Of a DNA stretch of 57,527 nucleotides, positions 9,930 through 19,799 are shown piece after piece. Within the stretch, counting starts at the first letter, position 1, and every line of letters begins with the position of its first letter. The notes under the pieces are model-generated. The model ran no database searches and had not been told where the DNA came from. It saw only the letters and a program-made list of their open reading frames with translations. This DNA is from an uncultured Mycoplasmatota bacterium (GTDB lineage: Bacteria; Bacillota_I; Bacilli_A; RF39; UBA660), in contig CAMMMH010000006.1 in the NCBI GenBank assembly GCA_946497955.1, positions 1 to 57,527 of the forward strand. Reading direction: 5' to 3'. The translations under genes and the position numbers were made by a program.

Positions 9930-12663
9930 CTCCTATTCCACTTATAATTAGTAATCCACCAACAATTTCAAGAATATGATAATCGTTAATTCCTGTATTT
10001 GGAACTTCAACAACAACTTTTTCATTTTCCATTGTGGCTTTTACAATTTCTCCATCCTCAAGAATTTCAAAATACATTCTTTCTTCATTAAGGATATAGC
10101 CCTCTGGTGCCTCTTTTTCTAAAATATAATAGCGACCATATCTCATTTCTTCAATAACAATTTTTCCATTTTCATCAGTTCTACCACTAAATACTAATTC
10201 ATCTTTGTCATTATAAATTTCTATTAGTGTATTTGGTAATGGTGTTCCTGTTGATAAATCTACTTTTGTAAATTCAAGAGTACCTGTAATAGGTTTATTT
10301 TTCATTTCTGCTTTAATTACCTCGCCATCTTCTGTGATTTCAAAAGTAACTTTTTCATCTGTTATTACATAGCCAGTTGCACTTTCCTTTTCTAAAATAT
10401 AGTATTTTTTTCCTGCAACTAGGTCAGTAATTTTAATTTGACCATTCTCATCAGTTACTCCTGTGAAAATTAGTTCATCTGTATCTTCTACATAGATTTC
10501 AATAACTGTATTTGGAATAGGCTCTCCATTTACTAAATCAGTTTTTGTAAATTCAAGTTCTCCCTTTTTCAATTCATTTTTTAATTTTAATGTTTCAGAT
10601 ACAATAGCAGTTTTATTATCAATTTCAGTTAATTCAATTTTGTGTTCAGTTGTATCAATAACGTGATTATCTACTGTCTTGGTTTCCTTAATTAGATATT
10701 TTCCTAAATAAAGGTCAGTAAATGTGGCAGTTCCCTCTGATCCTGTTTCAATGGATTTTATGAACTCGCCCTTTTTATAATGAGTAACACCATCTGGTGT
10801 AATAATGTCCTCATCTGCATAAATTGAAAACTCTACTCCACTTAATTTGATTTCTTCATAAGAGTATTTTCCATCTTCAATAGTAAATGCTTCTCCTGTT
10901 TTTTCGATTACAACTTCGCCCATTATTTTATCATTAGCAAATTCAACTTCAATATATTTGCCATAATCATCATCTTCGATAATTGTACTATTCTCATCTA
11001 ATCTAAATACAATACCTTCTTCATTTAAAAGATAGCCAGACGGACTTGTTAGTTCCTCGATTTGATAAGTGGCACTTGTTAAAGGGTATGGAGTAATAAA
11101 TACACCGTTCTTATCAGTTTTAAACTCACAGATTTCTTCTTTATCTGGATAAGTTACTTTTTGACATACATATTCTCCAGTATCAAGATTTTTAATTTTA
11201 AAGGTTACATTTTCATAAGGTATAACTTTTCCAGATTCAGAATCTGTCTTTACAAGTTTTAATTTTGCTGTAATTGGAGCATTTGATAATGAATATCTTA
11301 TTGTTTCTGGTGAATTTCCATTAACAACTATTTTAAAGTCTTTTACTTTTTCGTGTCCATCTGTTGCATTAAGTTGTTTTACTGTATAAGTGCCATAAAC
11401 GAGATTAACTTTTGAGTAACCTTGTTCATCTGTCTTAACAGTTGTAACGTGATTTCCCTTACTATCATAAATACCAAATTCGATATTGACTTCTGGCTTT
11501 AAAATTCCTGTTTCTGCACTTGCATAATACTTATTGATTTCAACATCTCTTTTAATGATTTGCTCATACACACTAATTGCAGGGTGTAAATCTTCGGTAG
11601 TAATTTCAAAATAGTATTTATTTGTGTCTAATTCATAACCTGTACTTGGACTAATTTCTTGTAAATAGAATGTTCCAATGTCTGGTAAAATTGGACTTGT
11701 TACTGTACCATCTGCTTTTGTTGTAACTTTTTCTACTAATTCATCATTAAGATTATAAATACCATAAACTGCTCCCTCTAGTGTTGCTTCAACACCTTGT
11801 GGCTCGTTTGTTTGAGTATCATTATCTTTCTTTTCTACTGTTACATCTCCACCTTTGGTATCGACTTTAACAGAAGCAACTACTGGATCAGAAAATCTAA
11901 AATAACCCATTTTTTGAGAATTTACTCCATTTCCTAAATACACAATAGTTGTAAAATTATCGTAATGTTTTCTTACGACATTTAATGTTTGCTCACCAAC
12001 TTCAAGTGGTGTGACATATATATCATTTCCATCTATTCTAACAGAAAGTCCATCAGAACTATAAACTTCATATTCACTTAATACACCATTTGTATCAGTT
12101 AGTTTAAATTCTTGACCTATTACTGCTTCTTGTGTTGTTCCATTGAAGCTAGGTTTATTATAATGAGAATTTACTAATCTCATTATTTCATTTTTCTCTG
12201 CGTCTATGTTGATATAATCCCCATATCCAGAGGCTTGAGTCCAAAATTCTACAATTTGACCACCTGTTGTTTCCCATATAAGGGCTTGTGCAGCCATTCT
12301 ATATCTTAATGTTTGATGTCCGGGATAGTCATATCCATAGTGACCAATAAGTTCTATTTTTTTATTGATCTCATCACTATATGGAGATGACTGTAATCCA
12401 TCATAGCCTAAATAACTTGTTGTAGCAATATCAATTCCCGGCTCTATGCAATAGACAACCTTTCCGTTCATCGTATAAGTTTCATATTGTGCTGACATAT
12501 ATGGCTTTCCACCACCACGTCTTGTGTACCATACATCTGGTACTTTTGGATGTGATAATGTTTCATTTGTCGCTGCACTTACTATTGCTGGTATAGAAAA
12601 AGCAAATACTTCAAACAAAGTAAGTGCTATTAACAATACTGATAATAATTTTTTCTTTTTCAT
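9892..12663 (-). CDS. SpaA/Cna-B repeat surface adhesin with thioester (TQXA-like) domain and LPXTG-like anchor
   Basis: Signal peptide; VYCIEPG and AAQALIWE thioester-domain-like motifs; several KxDxxxG.....F.I / GxYxIxE.xxPxGY Cna-B repeats; C-terminal VPNTG + TM + KKRKK. Confidence 0.9.
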   Translation of the reverse strand: MKKKKLLSVLLIALTLFEVFAFSIPAIVSAATNETLSHPKVPDVWYTRRGGGKPYMSAQYETYTMNGKVVYCIEPGIDIATTSYLGYDGLQSSPYSDEINKKIELIGHYGYDYPGHQTLRYRMAAQALIWETTGGQIVEFWTQASGYGDYINIDAEKNEIMRLVNSHYNKPSFNGTTQEAVIGQEFKLTDTNGVLSEYEVYSSDGLSVRIDGNDIYVTPLEVGEQTLNVVRKHYDNFTTIVYLGNGVNSQKMGYFRFSDPVVASVKVDTKGGDVTVEKKDNDTQTNEPQGVEATLEGAVYGIYNLNDELVEKVTTKADGTVTSPILPDIGTFYLQEISPSTGYELDTNKYYFEITTEDLHPAISVYEQIIKRDVEINKYYASAETGILKPEVNIEFGIYDSKGNHVTTVKTDEQGYSKVNLVYGTYTVKQLNATDGHEKVKDFKIVVNGNSPETIRYSLSNAPITAKLKLVKTDSESGKVIPYENVTFKIKNLDTGEYVCQKVTYPDKEEICEFKTDKNGVFITPYPLTSATYQIEELTSPSGYLLNEEGIVFRLDENSTIIEDDDYGKYIEVEFANDKIMGEVVIEKTGEAFTIEDGKYSYEEIKLSGVEFSIYADEDIITPDGVTHYKKGEFIKSIETGSEGTATFTDLYLGKYLIKETKTVDNHVIDTTEHKIELTEIDNKTAIVSETLKLKNELKKGELEFTKTDLVNGEPIPNTVIEIYVEDTDELIFTGVTDENGQIKITDLVAGKKYYILEKESATGYVITDEKVTFEITEDGEVIKAEMKNKPITGTLEFTKVDLSTGTPLPNTLIEIYNDKDELVFSGRTDENGKIVIEEMRYGRYYILEKEAPEGYILNEERMYFEILEDGEIVKATMENEKVVVEVPNTGINDYHILEIVGGLLIISGIGVVVYVKKRKKQQ

Positions 12664-12737
12664 ACTCTATCATTTCCTTTCCTAAATTAAAAAAAGCAAC
12701 CGTTTTATTGGTCGCTTATAACTAAAATTTTATTTAA

Positions 12738-13352
12738 TTATTCCATTGGATTTGTATAATCAATGTGTAACTTATATCCTAACACTTCGCCTTTATAAAT
12801 TATTTCTTGACAACTAAAACCCAATATATTTACTGTGTCTGCAAAGGCTTTTTCAAAACCTGCTTTCTGGCATTCCTCGTAAGTATCATATTCCACCTGT
12901 TTTTTTAACCTTTCATATTCCTCATCAACTTGTGGTGTTTGCTCCTGTATTTCTTCTTGAACATTGCTAGTAGTTGGTGGATTTTGAGTTGGTAATTGTT
13001 CTTCTTGAATTTGAGATTTGTTTTCGCTTTGCTCCGTTTTAACAGACTGTTTCGTTTCCTCTTTTGGAGTTACAGTAGTTTGTTTTTCGGTATTCCTTTG
13101 AGCCTCTTTATTTTCTTGCTCCTCTTGTTTTTCTTCTGTCGCTCCATTTGAAGTTTCTGCCTTTTCTGTTTCATTAACCGTTTCTATATTTTCTTTCATC
13201 TCATTTGTTTCTTCAATTTCACTTCCCACGTTCACTTTTTCTTCCACCTCTGTTTTCGCATTTTCTCTGTTTAGTGTAAATATTGCAACACCAATAGCAA
13301 TCAAGAGCACAAAAATAATTACAACTACAACTTTTTTTCTCATACCAATCAC
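12738..13352 (-). CDS. Membrane-anchored E/Q/T-rich protein
   Basis: N-terminal MRKKVVVVIIFVLLIAIGVAIF, low-complexity stalk, folded-looking C-terminus YDTYEECQKAGFEKAFADTVNILGFSC. Confidence 0.6.
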   Translation of the reverse strand: MIGMRKKVVVVIIFVLLIAIGVAIFTLNRENAKTEVEEKVNVGSEIEETNEMKENIETVNETEKAETSNGATEEKQEEQENKEAQRNTEKQTTVTPKEETKQSVKTEQSENKSQIQEEQLPTQNPPTTSNVQEEIQEQTPQVDEEYERLKKQVEYDTYEECQKAGFEKAFADTVNILGFSCQEIIYKGEVLGYKLHIDYTNPME

Positions 13353-13488
13353 TTCCTTTGGTATTAGTATAATCTAAAATATTTATTCTTGCATTTGTGT
13401 AATTATATATTTTTTTTCAGTTAGTATTACAGTTAGTAATATACTAGGGAGGTTTGTAAGGAGGGATTTACCGTAAAAGATACTCCCA

Positions 13489-14406
13489 CTACCTTGCTTC
13501 CATACTTCGCTTTTTTTCCAAATACCTGTTGTAAAAGTCCAATGCTTTGTAAATGTGATCGGCATATTTCTCCTTTGGCATACCTCTTGGCATTTTTGGA
13601 GTTAGGTTTTTGAAATCAAGTTTTAATTTTTCTACTTGATTTGGCTTTTGTTGGCTCAAAAGTTCTTCGATTTTATCTTCATCTAAATTCCCACTTTGAC
13701 TTAATCGTTTCATTTCTTGTGCCTGTGATAATGATGGTGTAGCAACATTACATTCAATACTATTCATAAGCCATTTTTGTTCTTGCTTTGTTAAGAATGA
13801 AAGTTCTACTGCTGGACTAAATGCAATTTCTTCATTATCGACCATATCAAGCAATGGCTTTATTAGTTCAGTAAGTCTTATATATCTTTGTATTTGTGAT
13901 TTGCTATCTGGACTATTAGCAGATAATTTTTCTACTGATGTCAACTTCTCCCCAACTTGGTCAGAAGTTAAATCATTTCTCTTGCCTTGATGTGTCATTG
14001 CTTCTAATTTCATTTTATAAGCAAATGCTCTTTCACTAAATAGTATTTTTTGTCTTTGTTGCAAGTTACTATCAACCATTATAATTGCAGCCTGCTCATC
14101 AGTTAAATCTCGAACAATACAAGGCATAGTATTTTTATTTGCAATTTCACTTGCTTTCTTTCTTCTATGTCCAGAAATCATTTGATATTTACCATTTCCT
14201 ATTGATCTTACTAACGCAGGCTCTCGTACGCCATCTTTTTCTATACTACTTGCCATTTCTTTTAATTCATCATTTACAATAACTCTAAATGGGTGATTTG
14301 GAAAGTCCTCAATTTCTGTTATTGGTATATCAATAACTTTTTCTAAATTAGCCGTTTGTCTTTCTTCCTCTGTTGTAAATAACTCATCTAACTTTGGTAA
14401 CGGCAT
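13489..14406 (-). CDS. parB: ParB-family partition protein
   Basis: NPFRVIVNDELKEMASSIEKDGVREPALVRSIGNGKYQMISGHRRKKASEIA. The ORF track extends to 14556, but MPLPKLDELF at 14406 is the more plausible start. Confidence 0.85.
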   Translation of the reverse strand: MPLPKLDELFTTEEERQTANLEKVIDIPITEIEDFPNHPFRVIVNDELKEMASSIEKDGVREPALVRSIGNGKYQMISGHRRKKASEIANKNTMPCIVRDLTDEQAAIIMVDSNLQQRQKILFSERAFAYKMKLEAMTHQGKRNDLTSDQVGEKLTSVEKLSANSPDSKSQIQRYIRLTELIKPLLDMVDNEEIAFSPAVELSFLTKQEQKWLMNSIECNVATPSLSQAQEMKRLSQSGNLDEDKIEELLSQQKPNQVEKLKLDFKNLTPKMPRGMPKEKYADHIYKALDFYNRYLEKKRSMEAR

Positions 14407-15214
14407 TTTTGCTTCGTTCTTTGCCAATATCAACCACCTCCTTTGCAAATGAAGAATATGCTTCTGCCACCTTGCTATTTTTGTCATAGGTAAATATACT
14501 TTTACCTCGTGAAGTAGATTCTGCTGTTTTAATTGCAAGAGGTATTTGAGTATCAAAAAGTTTTAATAAACTTCCGTAATTCTCTTGTAATTGTACTTTC
14601 ATTTCTTTTGATAAATTTGTCCTTTTATCTACCAAAGTTAATAATGCACCATCTACTTTTAAATCTGGGTTAATTTGTCTTTTTACTTTTGAAATTGTTT
14701 TCAATAAATGTGTCATACCTTTTGCAGCAAGATATTGCGACTGTATCGGTATAATTACACTATCAGCACTAGCAAGAGCATTTATTGTTACCATTCCTAA
14801 ACTAGGCATACAATCTAAAATAATATAGTCATAATCTTTTTTGACTTCTGATAAACAATTTCTCATAGTGTACTCCCTACTCATTGCATTTACTAATGAC
14901 ATTTCCATTGCCGATAAATCAAGATTAGATGGAATTAAGTCTACATTCTCTTTATGGTGTAATATCGCTTCCTTTGCCCTTATTGGCTCATCATTCATAG
15001 ACTGTTCCATTAGGTCTGCTAATGTTAATGGCAATTTATCTTGTTCATACCAACCCATATAAGTTGTTAAATCGCCTTGTGGATCAGCGTCCACTAAAAG
15101 AACTTTCTTACCCATTTTTGATAATGCTACTCCTAAACTAAAAGTTGTAGTAGTTTTACCAACGCCACCTTTTTGATTTGCAACAGCAATTACTCTACAT
15201 TGTGACATTTTCAT
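14384..15214 (-). CDS. parA: ParA-family ATPase
   Basis: VANQKGGVGKTTTTFSLGVAL deviant Walker A, VLLVDADPQGDLT, YIILDCMPSLGMVTINAL. Confidence 0.9.
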   Translation of the reverse strand: MKMSQCRVIAVANQKGGVGKTTTTFSLGVALSKMGKKVLLVDADPQGDLTTYMGWYEQDKLPLTLADLMEQSMNDEPIRAKEAILHHKENVDLIPSNLDLSAMEMSLVNAMSREYTMRNCLSEVKKDYDYIILDCMPSLGMVTINALASADSVIIPIQSQYLAAKGMTHLLKTISKVKRQINPDLKVDGALLTLVDKRTNLSKEMKVQLQENYGSLLKLFDTQIPLAIKTAESTSRGKSIFTYDKNSKVAEAYSSFAKEVVDIGKERSKNAVTKVR

Positions 15215-15333
15215 CTCCTCCTTTCTTTTTATATTTAGCCATCTTAAATAAATAAAATGGCTATGTACTGCCTTTCAAGGCACAAAAAAAGAACTGATAT
15301 TTTATTACCAGTTCAAAATATGTTATATGTTAT

Positions 15334-15480
15334 TTATTTTTTATCTACTAATCTTAATAATAATTCATCAATAGGAGATGTATCTTCTTTTTCTCTTAAT
15401 AATTTATTTCTTAATTCAACTAATCCGTTCACAAGCATTCCGTATTCTATATTATCCACTTTTAATTTTATTTTTTTCAT
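15334..15480 (-). CDS. Small ORF (48 aa) upstream of parA, absent from ORF track
   Basis: Reverse reading MKKIKLKVDNIEYGMLVNGLVELRNKLLREKEDTSPIDELLLRLVDKK*, uninterrupted. Confidence 0.5.
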   Translation of the reverse strand: MKKIKLKVDNIEYGMLVNGLVELRNKLLREKEDTSPIDELLLRLVDKK

Positions 15481-15579
15481 CTTTATCACACTCTCATTTC
15501 ATATAAGTATAATACTATACTTTTTTAGCAAATGAAAATGTGTAACAACTATTTTCTTGTTGCAAGGACAATTTTTTAT

Positions 15580-15765
15580 GGGGTTGCAATGACGTAATCA
15601 CCATTCTAATTCCCATCATAAATATCATTAAATTTGCTATATTTTTATCTATTTTGAATGATTTTAGGCTTTTTTTATCAAAAATGTGCAAGATCAAAAA
15701 TCAAGGAAAGCCTTTATTTATAAGGTTTTTGCTAGGGGTTGCAATAAATCGTAATCAACCATTGC
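15580..15765. repeat. Imperfect ~27-bp direct repeats: GGGGTTGCAATGACGTAATCACCATT and GGGGTTGCAATAAATCGTAATCAACCATT
   Basis: Copies begin at 15580 and 15735; both sit in AT-rich non-coding DNA upstream of parA. Confidence 0.6.
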
Positions 15766-15973
15766 ACTATTTGCTTATTTTCATTCATTTGAACCACTTT
15801 CCATTTCTAATTTCATTTTTGAAGTTTTATCTAATTATATCATTTTGTTGATTTCAACAAAATGCTTAAGTACATTAAATTTACTATTTTCACTTTTAAT
15901 TACAGATTGACTTGTTAACCTCAACAATCCAATCATTTCTTAATATTAAATTTATTTTATCAAATTAATTTAA

Positions 15974-15998
15974 TTTAGTCAGCATCGCCGACCAAATT
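15974..15998 (-). terminator. Hairpin downstream of RhuM gene
   Basis: Minus strand AATTTGGTCGGC-GAT-GCTGACTAAATT forms a ~12-bp stem with two G.U pairs, just after the RhuM stop codon. Confidence 0.45.
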
Positions 15999-16001
15999 TT
16001 A

Positions 16002-16994
16002 TTAAACTTCATTATTATTTGGTAAAGACTTCATCATTAAATCAAAATCACTTTGTAACTCTCTCATTTCTCTTTCTCGATATAGAGCAAATTCTTTTTC
16101 TGCTTTTTTAATCGCTTCTTCGTGAGATATTTTTCCCTTACCTTCCAAAACTTTCCTTCTATTAAGCAAAATTTGGTTATCTAGCTCTTCTACCCAATCA
16201 CTCATTTTCATTGGTCTTTGTTCCAAAGCTTGTAGTTCTGCATAGTCTAAAAACTGTGATACTAGCAAGTTTAATCTTTGAAGTTCTATCTCAGATAAGT
16301 AATTTTTAGCAATTTTAACATCATCTATTGTAACATAATCTCCTTTAAAATTAGTCATTCCAACATATGGCTTTTCATTATCTACTCTTTCATGAATAAG
16401 CTCTGCCGCAGTATGTTCATGAACAGCATAATGTAATTTATTTTGAACTGTAGCAAAGAACTTTTTTGTTATATTACTTCTTGGGTCATAATCTATAGAA
16501 GTTGCATAGATATCTGTTACTTGTTGATAGAAGTTTCTTTCACTAGAACGAATATCTCTAATTCTCTGTAATAGTTCTCTAAAATATCTATTACCGCCTT
16601 GTTTCAATCTCTCATCATCAAGTGCAAAACCTTTTTGTATATACTCATGTAATCTTTTTGTTGCCCATATTCTAAATCTAACTGCAACATCAGATTGAAC
16701 ACGATAGCCTAAAGCGATTATCATATCTAGATTATAATGGTCTATATTTCTTTTAACATTTCTATTACCTTCTTTTTTAACTAACAAAATTTTTTTGTGA
16801 GTTGAAATATCTTGTAACTCTCCATCTTTATAAATATTTTTAATATGAAAACTAATATCTTGTTGTGAAGTCTTATATATTTCTGCAATTTGATTTTGAG
16901 TTAACCAAATATCTTCATCAATAAATTTAACGCTAACTTTAGTAACACCGTCTTTATCTTCATAAATCATAATATTATTTTGCTTATCACTCAT
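16002..16994 (-). CDS. RhuM-family protein
   Basis: IWLTQNQIAEIYKTSQQDISFHIKNIYKDGEL...YNLDMIIALGYRVQSDVAVRFRIWATKRLHEYIQKGFALDDERLK. Confidence 0.9.
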   Translation of the reverse strand: MSDKQNNIMIYEDKDGVTKVSVKFIDEDIWLTQNQIAEIYKTSQQDISFHIKNIYKDGELQDISTHKKILLVKKEGNRNVKRNIDHYNLDMIIALGYRVQSDVAVRFRIWATKRLHEYIQKGFALDDERLKQGGNRYFRELLQRIRDIRSSERNFYQQVTDIYATSIDYDPRSNITKKFFATVQNKLHYAVHEHTAAELIHERVDNEKPYVGMTNFKGDYVTIDDVKIAKNYLSEIELQRLNLLVSQFLDYAELQALEQRPMKMSDWVEELDNQILLNRRKVLEGKGKISHEEAIKKAEKEFALYREREMRELQSDFDLMMKSLPNNNEV

Positions 16995-17003
16995 ATTTTC
17001 ACC

Positions 17004-17426
17004 TCATTTATAAGTTTCTCTAGCTTTAAATATAAAATTTTGCAAGGCATCGAGTACTTTTTGACTTTGTTCTTCTCTTAATCTTAACTCTTCTTTATAT
17101 TCATCTACTGTATATTTCTTTAATCTTTTCAAAACAAAGCTTCTATTTTCTTCTAAAACTTCAATAATATTTTTTATCATTACTAGTTCTTGATAAGTTA
17201 TCTCCTTTTCAGATAAAAACTGTGTATCTAAAACAAATTCATAATGAAAATCTTTATCAGTACAAACTGGTTTTGCAATTATTATTAATTTTGATTCAAT
17301 ATCTACTAAAAATTCAGAACTACTAAAATTGGTTTTATATTGATATCCTGGAATAATAAACTTATCAATTATCTTTTTTATTTCTTTAACACTATTTATT
17401 TTAGTCATTATCATCACATCCTTCAC
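17004..17426 (-). CDS. Hypothetical protein
   Basis: 140 aa; 4-nt overlap with upstream ORF. Confidence 0.5.
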   Translation of the reverse strand: MKDVMIMTKINSVKEIKKIIDKFIIPGYQYKTNFSSSEFLVDIESKLIIIAKPVCTDKDFHYEFVLDTQFLSEKEITYQELVMIKNIIEVLEENRSFVLKRLKKYTVDEYKEELRLREEQSQKVLDALQNFIFKARETYK

Positions 17427-17713
17427 TTTTCATTAATAATATCTAAATAAAGTTTTTCATAATCATCAGCACTTTTTAAATCAATATCTTTATAATATTC
17501 AAGTAAACTATAATACAATTCTCTTATATTTTCACCATACCAATATACTAAATCTAATATATTATCTAAAGTAAATTCTATCTCTTTTTTATCAGATATT
17601 TTATTACTAATTATATAATCTACTTTATCTTTAAGAATATCTATTTTTTTATCTAATAATACTTTTATTTTTTTTATTTCTGTTACTATTTTCTTCATCG
17701 ATGCCTCAATCAA
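17423..17713 (-). CDS. Hypothetical protein
   Basis: 96 aa; overlaps the next ORF, suggesting one operon. Confidence 0.5.
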   Translation of the reverse strand: MIEASMKKIVTEIKKIKVLLDKKIDILKDKVDYIISNKISDKKEIEFTLDNILDLVYWYGENIRELYYSLLEYYKDIDLKSADDYEKLYLDIINEK

Positions 17714-17955
17714 TCTAATAAATAATTAATTAAATTTATCTTATCATTAGAATAATTGTTCGTCAACACTTTTTGAAATATTTTTGATACGAGTTTTCGT
17801 AAATAAAACTAGGTACTTTCATACTTCAGATAATACCTAGTTTAAATTTATTCTATAATTTTAAAACATAATCTTTATATGTCTATTAAAGCTAGTTAAT
17901 TTACAAAAATAATTATATATGTTATTATGTTTTATAATAACAAAGAGGTGGATAT

Positions 17956-18873
17956 ATGTTTAAACAATTATTAACTCAAGTTCAAAATAAGTATAAAGAA
18001 AAGGTAGAAGAAAATGAAAAGTATAAAGAAATATTAAATAAAGTGAACACACTTCCTAAATTTTATAATTATTCCCATACTGGAAATGATAAACCAACTA
18101 TAAGTTATAAATTACTTATGGATATATGTCCTAATTTAAATGAAAATGATGCAATTATTTTAAGAGAAGTTATTCCAATAGATGAACTTATATTATCTTG
18201 TGTTTATGCAAATGAGTGTAAAACTTACGTTAAATTTTACTTTGTAGCAACTACGAAATATCTATGGCTTGTTAATACAGAAGGATATATTAAATATAGC
18301 TACCAAGACCTTACCATAGAAGTTATAAAAAATAGTATATTAAGTAAAACTATATTACTTAGTAATATGCTATTTAATATTAATGGTTCTAATGAAATGC
18401 TTTTAGCATTTATAAAGCTATTTCAAGATTCTAACTACAGAGAAGAGGAAATTAATAAAAAGTTAGAGAGTCTATGTAATACTATACCTAGAATTTTTTA
18501 TCTAAACGACCTAGCCTCTGGTATTAGTATTGGTATAAATAATGAAGTTGTTTTTCATACAAAAACATTCCATTATAAATACAATATTAAAGATATTAAA
18601 AACTATGAATTATTACTAGATAATACTGTTGTAGAAGATAAAAAAAGCAATCATAAAAATAGAATTATTGCCAATAAAAATAGTTGTTATGAAATGACAA
18701 TACGTATCACTACTGATAATAATACATTTCTTATTCCTATTTTAGAAAAGAATGATTTTTCTACTCTATATTCATATACTAGTAAAGAATTTAGAGAAAA
18801 TAAAGAATTTGCATCTAATATAATTGATATATTAGATGACTTAGATAACAAATTACTAAATGGAGAGTTATAA
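17956..18873 (+). CDS. Hypothetical protein
   Basis: 305 aa with RBS (agaggtgg) before ATG; no confident domain. Confidence 0.6.
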   Translation: MFKQLLTQVQNKYKEKVEENEKYKEILNKVNTLPKFYNYSHTGNDKPTISYKLLMDICPNLNENDAIILREVIPIDELILSCVYANECKTYVKFYFVATTKYLWLVNTEGYIKYSYQDLTIEVIKNSILSKTILLSNMLFNINGSNEMLLAFIKLFQDSNYREEEINKKLESLCNTIPRIFYLNDLASGISIGINNEVVFHTKTFHYKYNIKDIKNYELLLDNTVVEDKKSNHKNRIIANKNSCYEMTIRITTDNNTFLIPILEKNDFSTLYSYTSKEFRENKEFASNIIDILDDLDNKLLNGEL

Positions 18874-18875
18874 CT

Positions 18876-19382
18876 TTATTTAGTACTACCTATTCTATTA
18901 AATGGTAAAATGATTAGACTAGTTCTACCTAATAACTGGTCTATTTTCATAAAACCTAACTCTCTACTATCTAGAGAGTTTTCTCTATTATCTCCCATAA
19001 TTAAATAAGAGTCTTCTGGAACTGTATCACTACCTAATTCTTTTATGTTAAAATCTTCTGTCTTACCATGTTTAAAGTTTTCTTTAACTTTCTTACCATC
19101 TACATATAAAGTATTATCCTTATATTCTATATGTTCTCCAGGCAATCCTATAACTCTTTTAATTAAGTATTCATCTGGCATATCTACTACAACTATATCA
19201 AATCTTTTAGGGTTATTAAAGTAATATGCAGTCTTATTTAAAATCATAATGTCTCCTTCTTCAAGGGTAGGATGCATTGATTCTCCATTTACTTTAATAG
19301 GTGTAACTATAAAAGCTTTAATAAATAAGACAACAACTATAATAATTATATATGGTAAAAATGGTTTTATTTTCTCTTTCAT
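18876..19382 (-). CDS. lepB: Signal peptidase I
   Basis: TPIKVNGESMHPTLEEGD, DIVVVDMPDEYLIKRVIGLPGE, YLIMGDNRENSLDSRELGF. Confidence 0.95.
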   Translation of the reverse strand: MKEKIKPFLPYIIIIVVVLFIKAFIVTPIKVNGESMHPTLEEGDIMILNKTAYYFNNPKRFDIVVVDMPDEYLIKRVIGLPGEHIEYKDNTLYVDGKKVKENFKHGKTEDFNIKELGSDTVPEDSYLIMGDNRENSLDSRELGFMKIDQLLGRTSLIILPFNRIGSTK

Positions 19383-19448
19383 ATCTAATCCTTTCTAACA
19401 CATTAATATTATACATCTAATTTAAGCTTTAGAAAAGAAAAAAGAGAA

Positions 19449-19796
19449 CTATTGTTGTCCTCTTTCTTTAATACGATATTGACCTTTACTATTTCTTAAA
19501 ACATTTCCTAATTTAGCACGTCTTACTTTACCATGTCTTAAGACAGTAATTTTAGCAATCTTAGGTGAGTGAATTGGGAATGTTCTTTCAACTCCTACAC
19601 CACTACTCATTTTACGAACAGTAAATGTTTCACTAACACTACCACCACGACGAGCGATTACAATTCCTTCAAAAGCTTGGATTCTTTCACGTTTACCTTC
19701 GATAATCTTAACGTCAACACGAACAGTATCTCCAACTCTAAATTCAGGAATGTTCTTATTAATTTGTTTGTCATTAATTTTGTCAATTACGTTCAT
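19449..19796 (-). CDS. rplS: 50S ribosomal protein L19
   Basis: [31 protein letters not shown]...[31 protein letters not shown]. Start reassigned to MNVIDKIND after AAAGGAGG. Confidence 0.95.
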   Translation of the reverse strand: MNVIDKINDKQINKNIPEFRVGDTVRVDVKIIEGKRERIQAFEGIVIARRGGSVSETFTVRKMSSGVGVERTFPIHSPKIAKITVLRHGKVRRAKLGNVLRNSKGQYRIKERGQQ

Positions 19797-19799
19797 ATA

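Noticed and set aside
13383-13565. 60-aa ORF after parB
   Set aside because: Out-of-frame overlap with the parB 3' end; weak composition.
15257-15851. ORFs of 92, 60 and 65 aa around the parA upstream region
   Set aside because: Hydrophobic AT-rich translations with no RBS logic; the 92-aa one is antisense to the 48-aa ORF and the others cover the repeat region.
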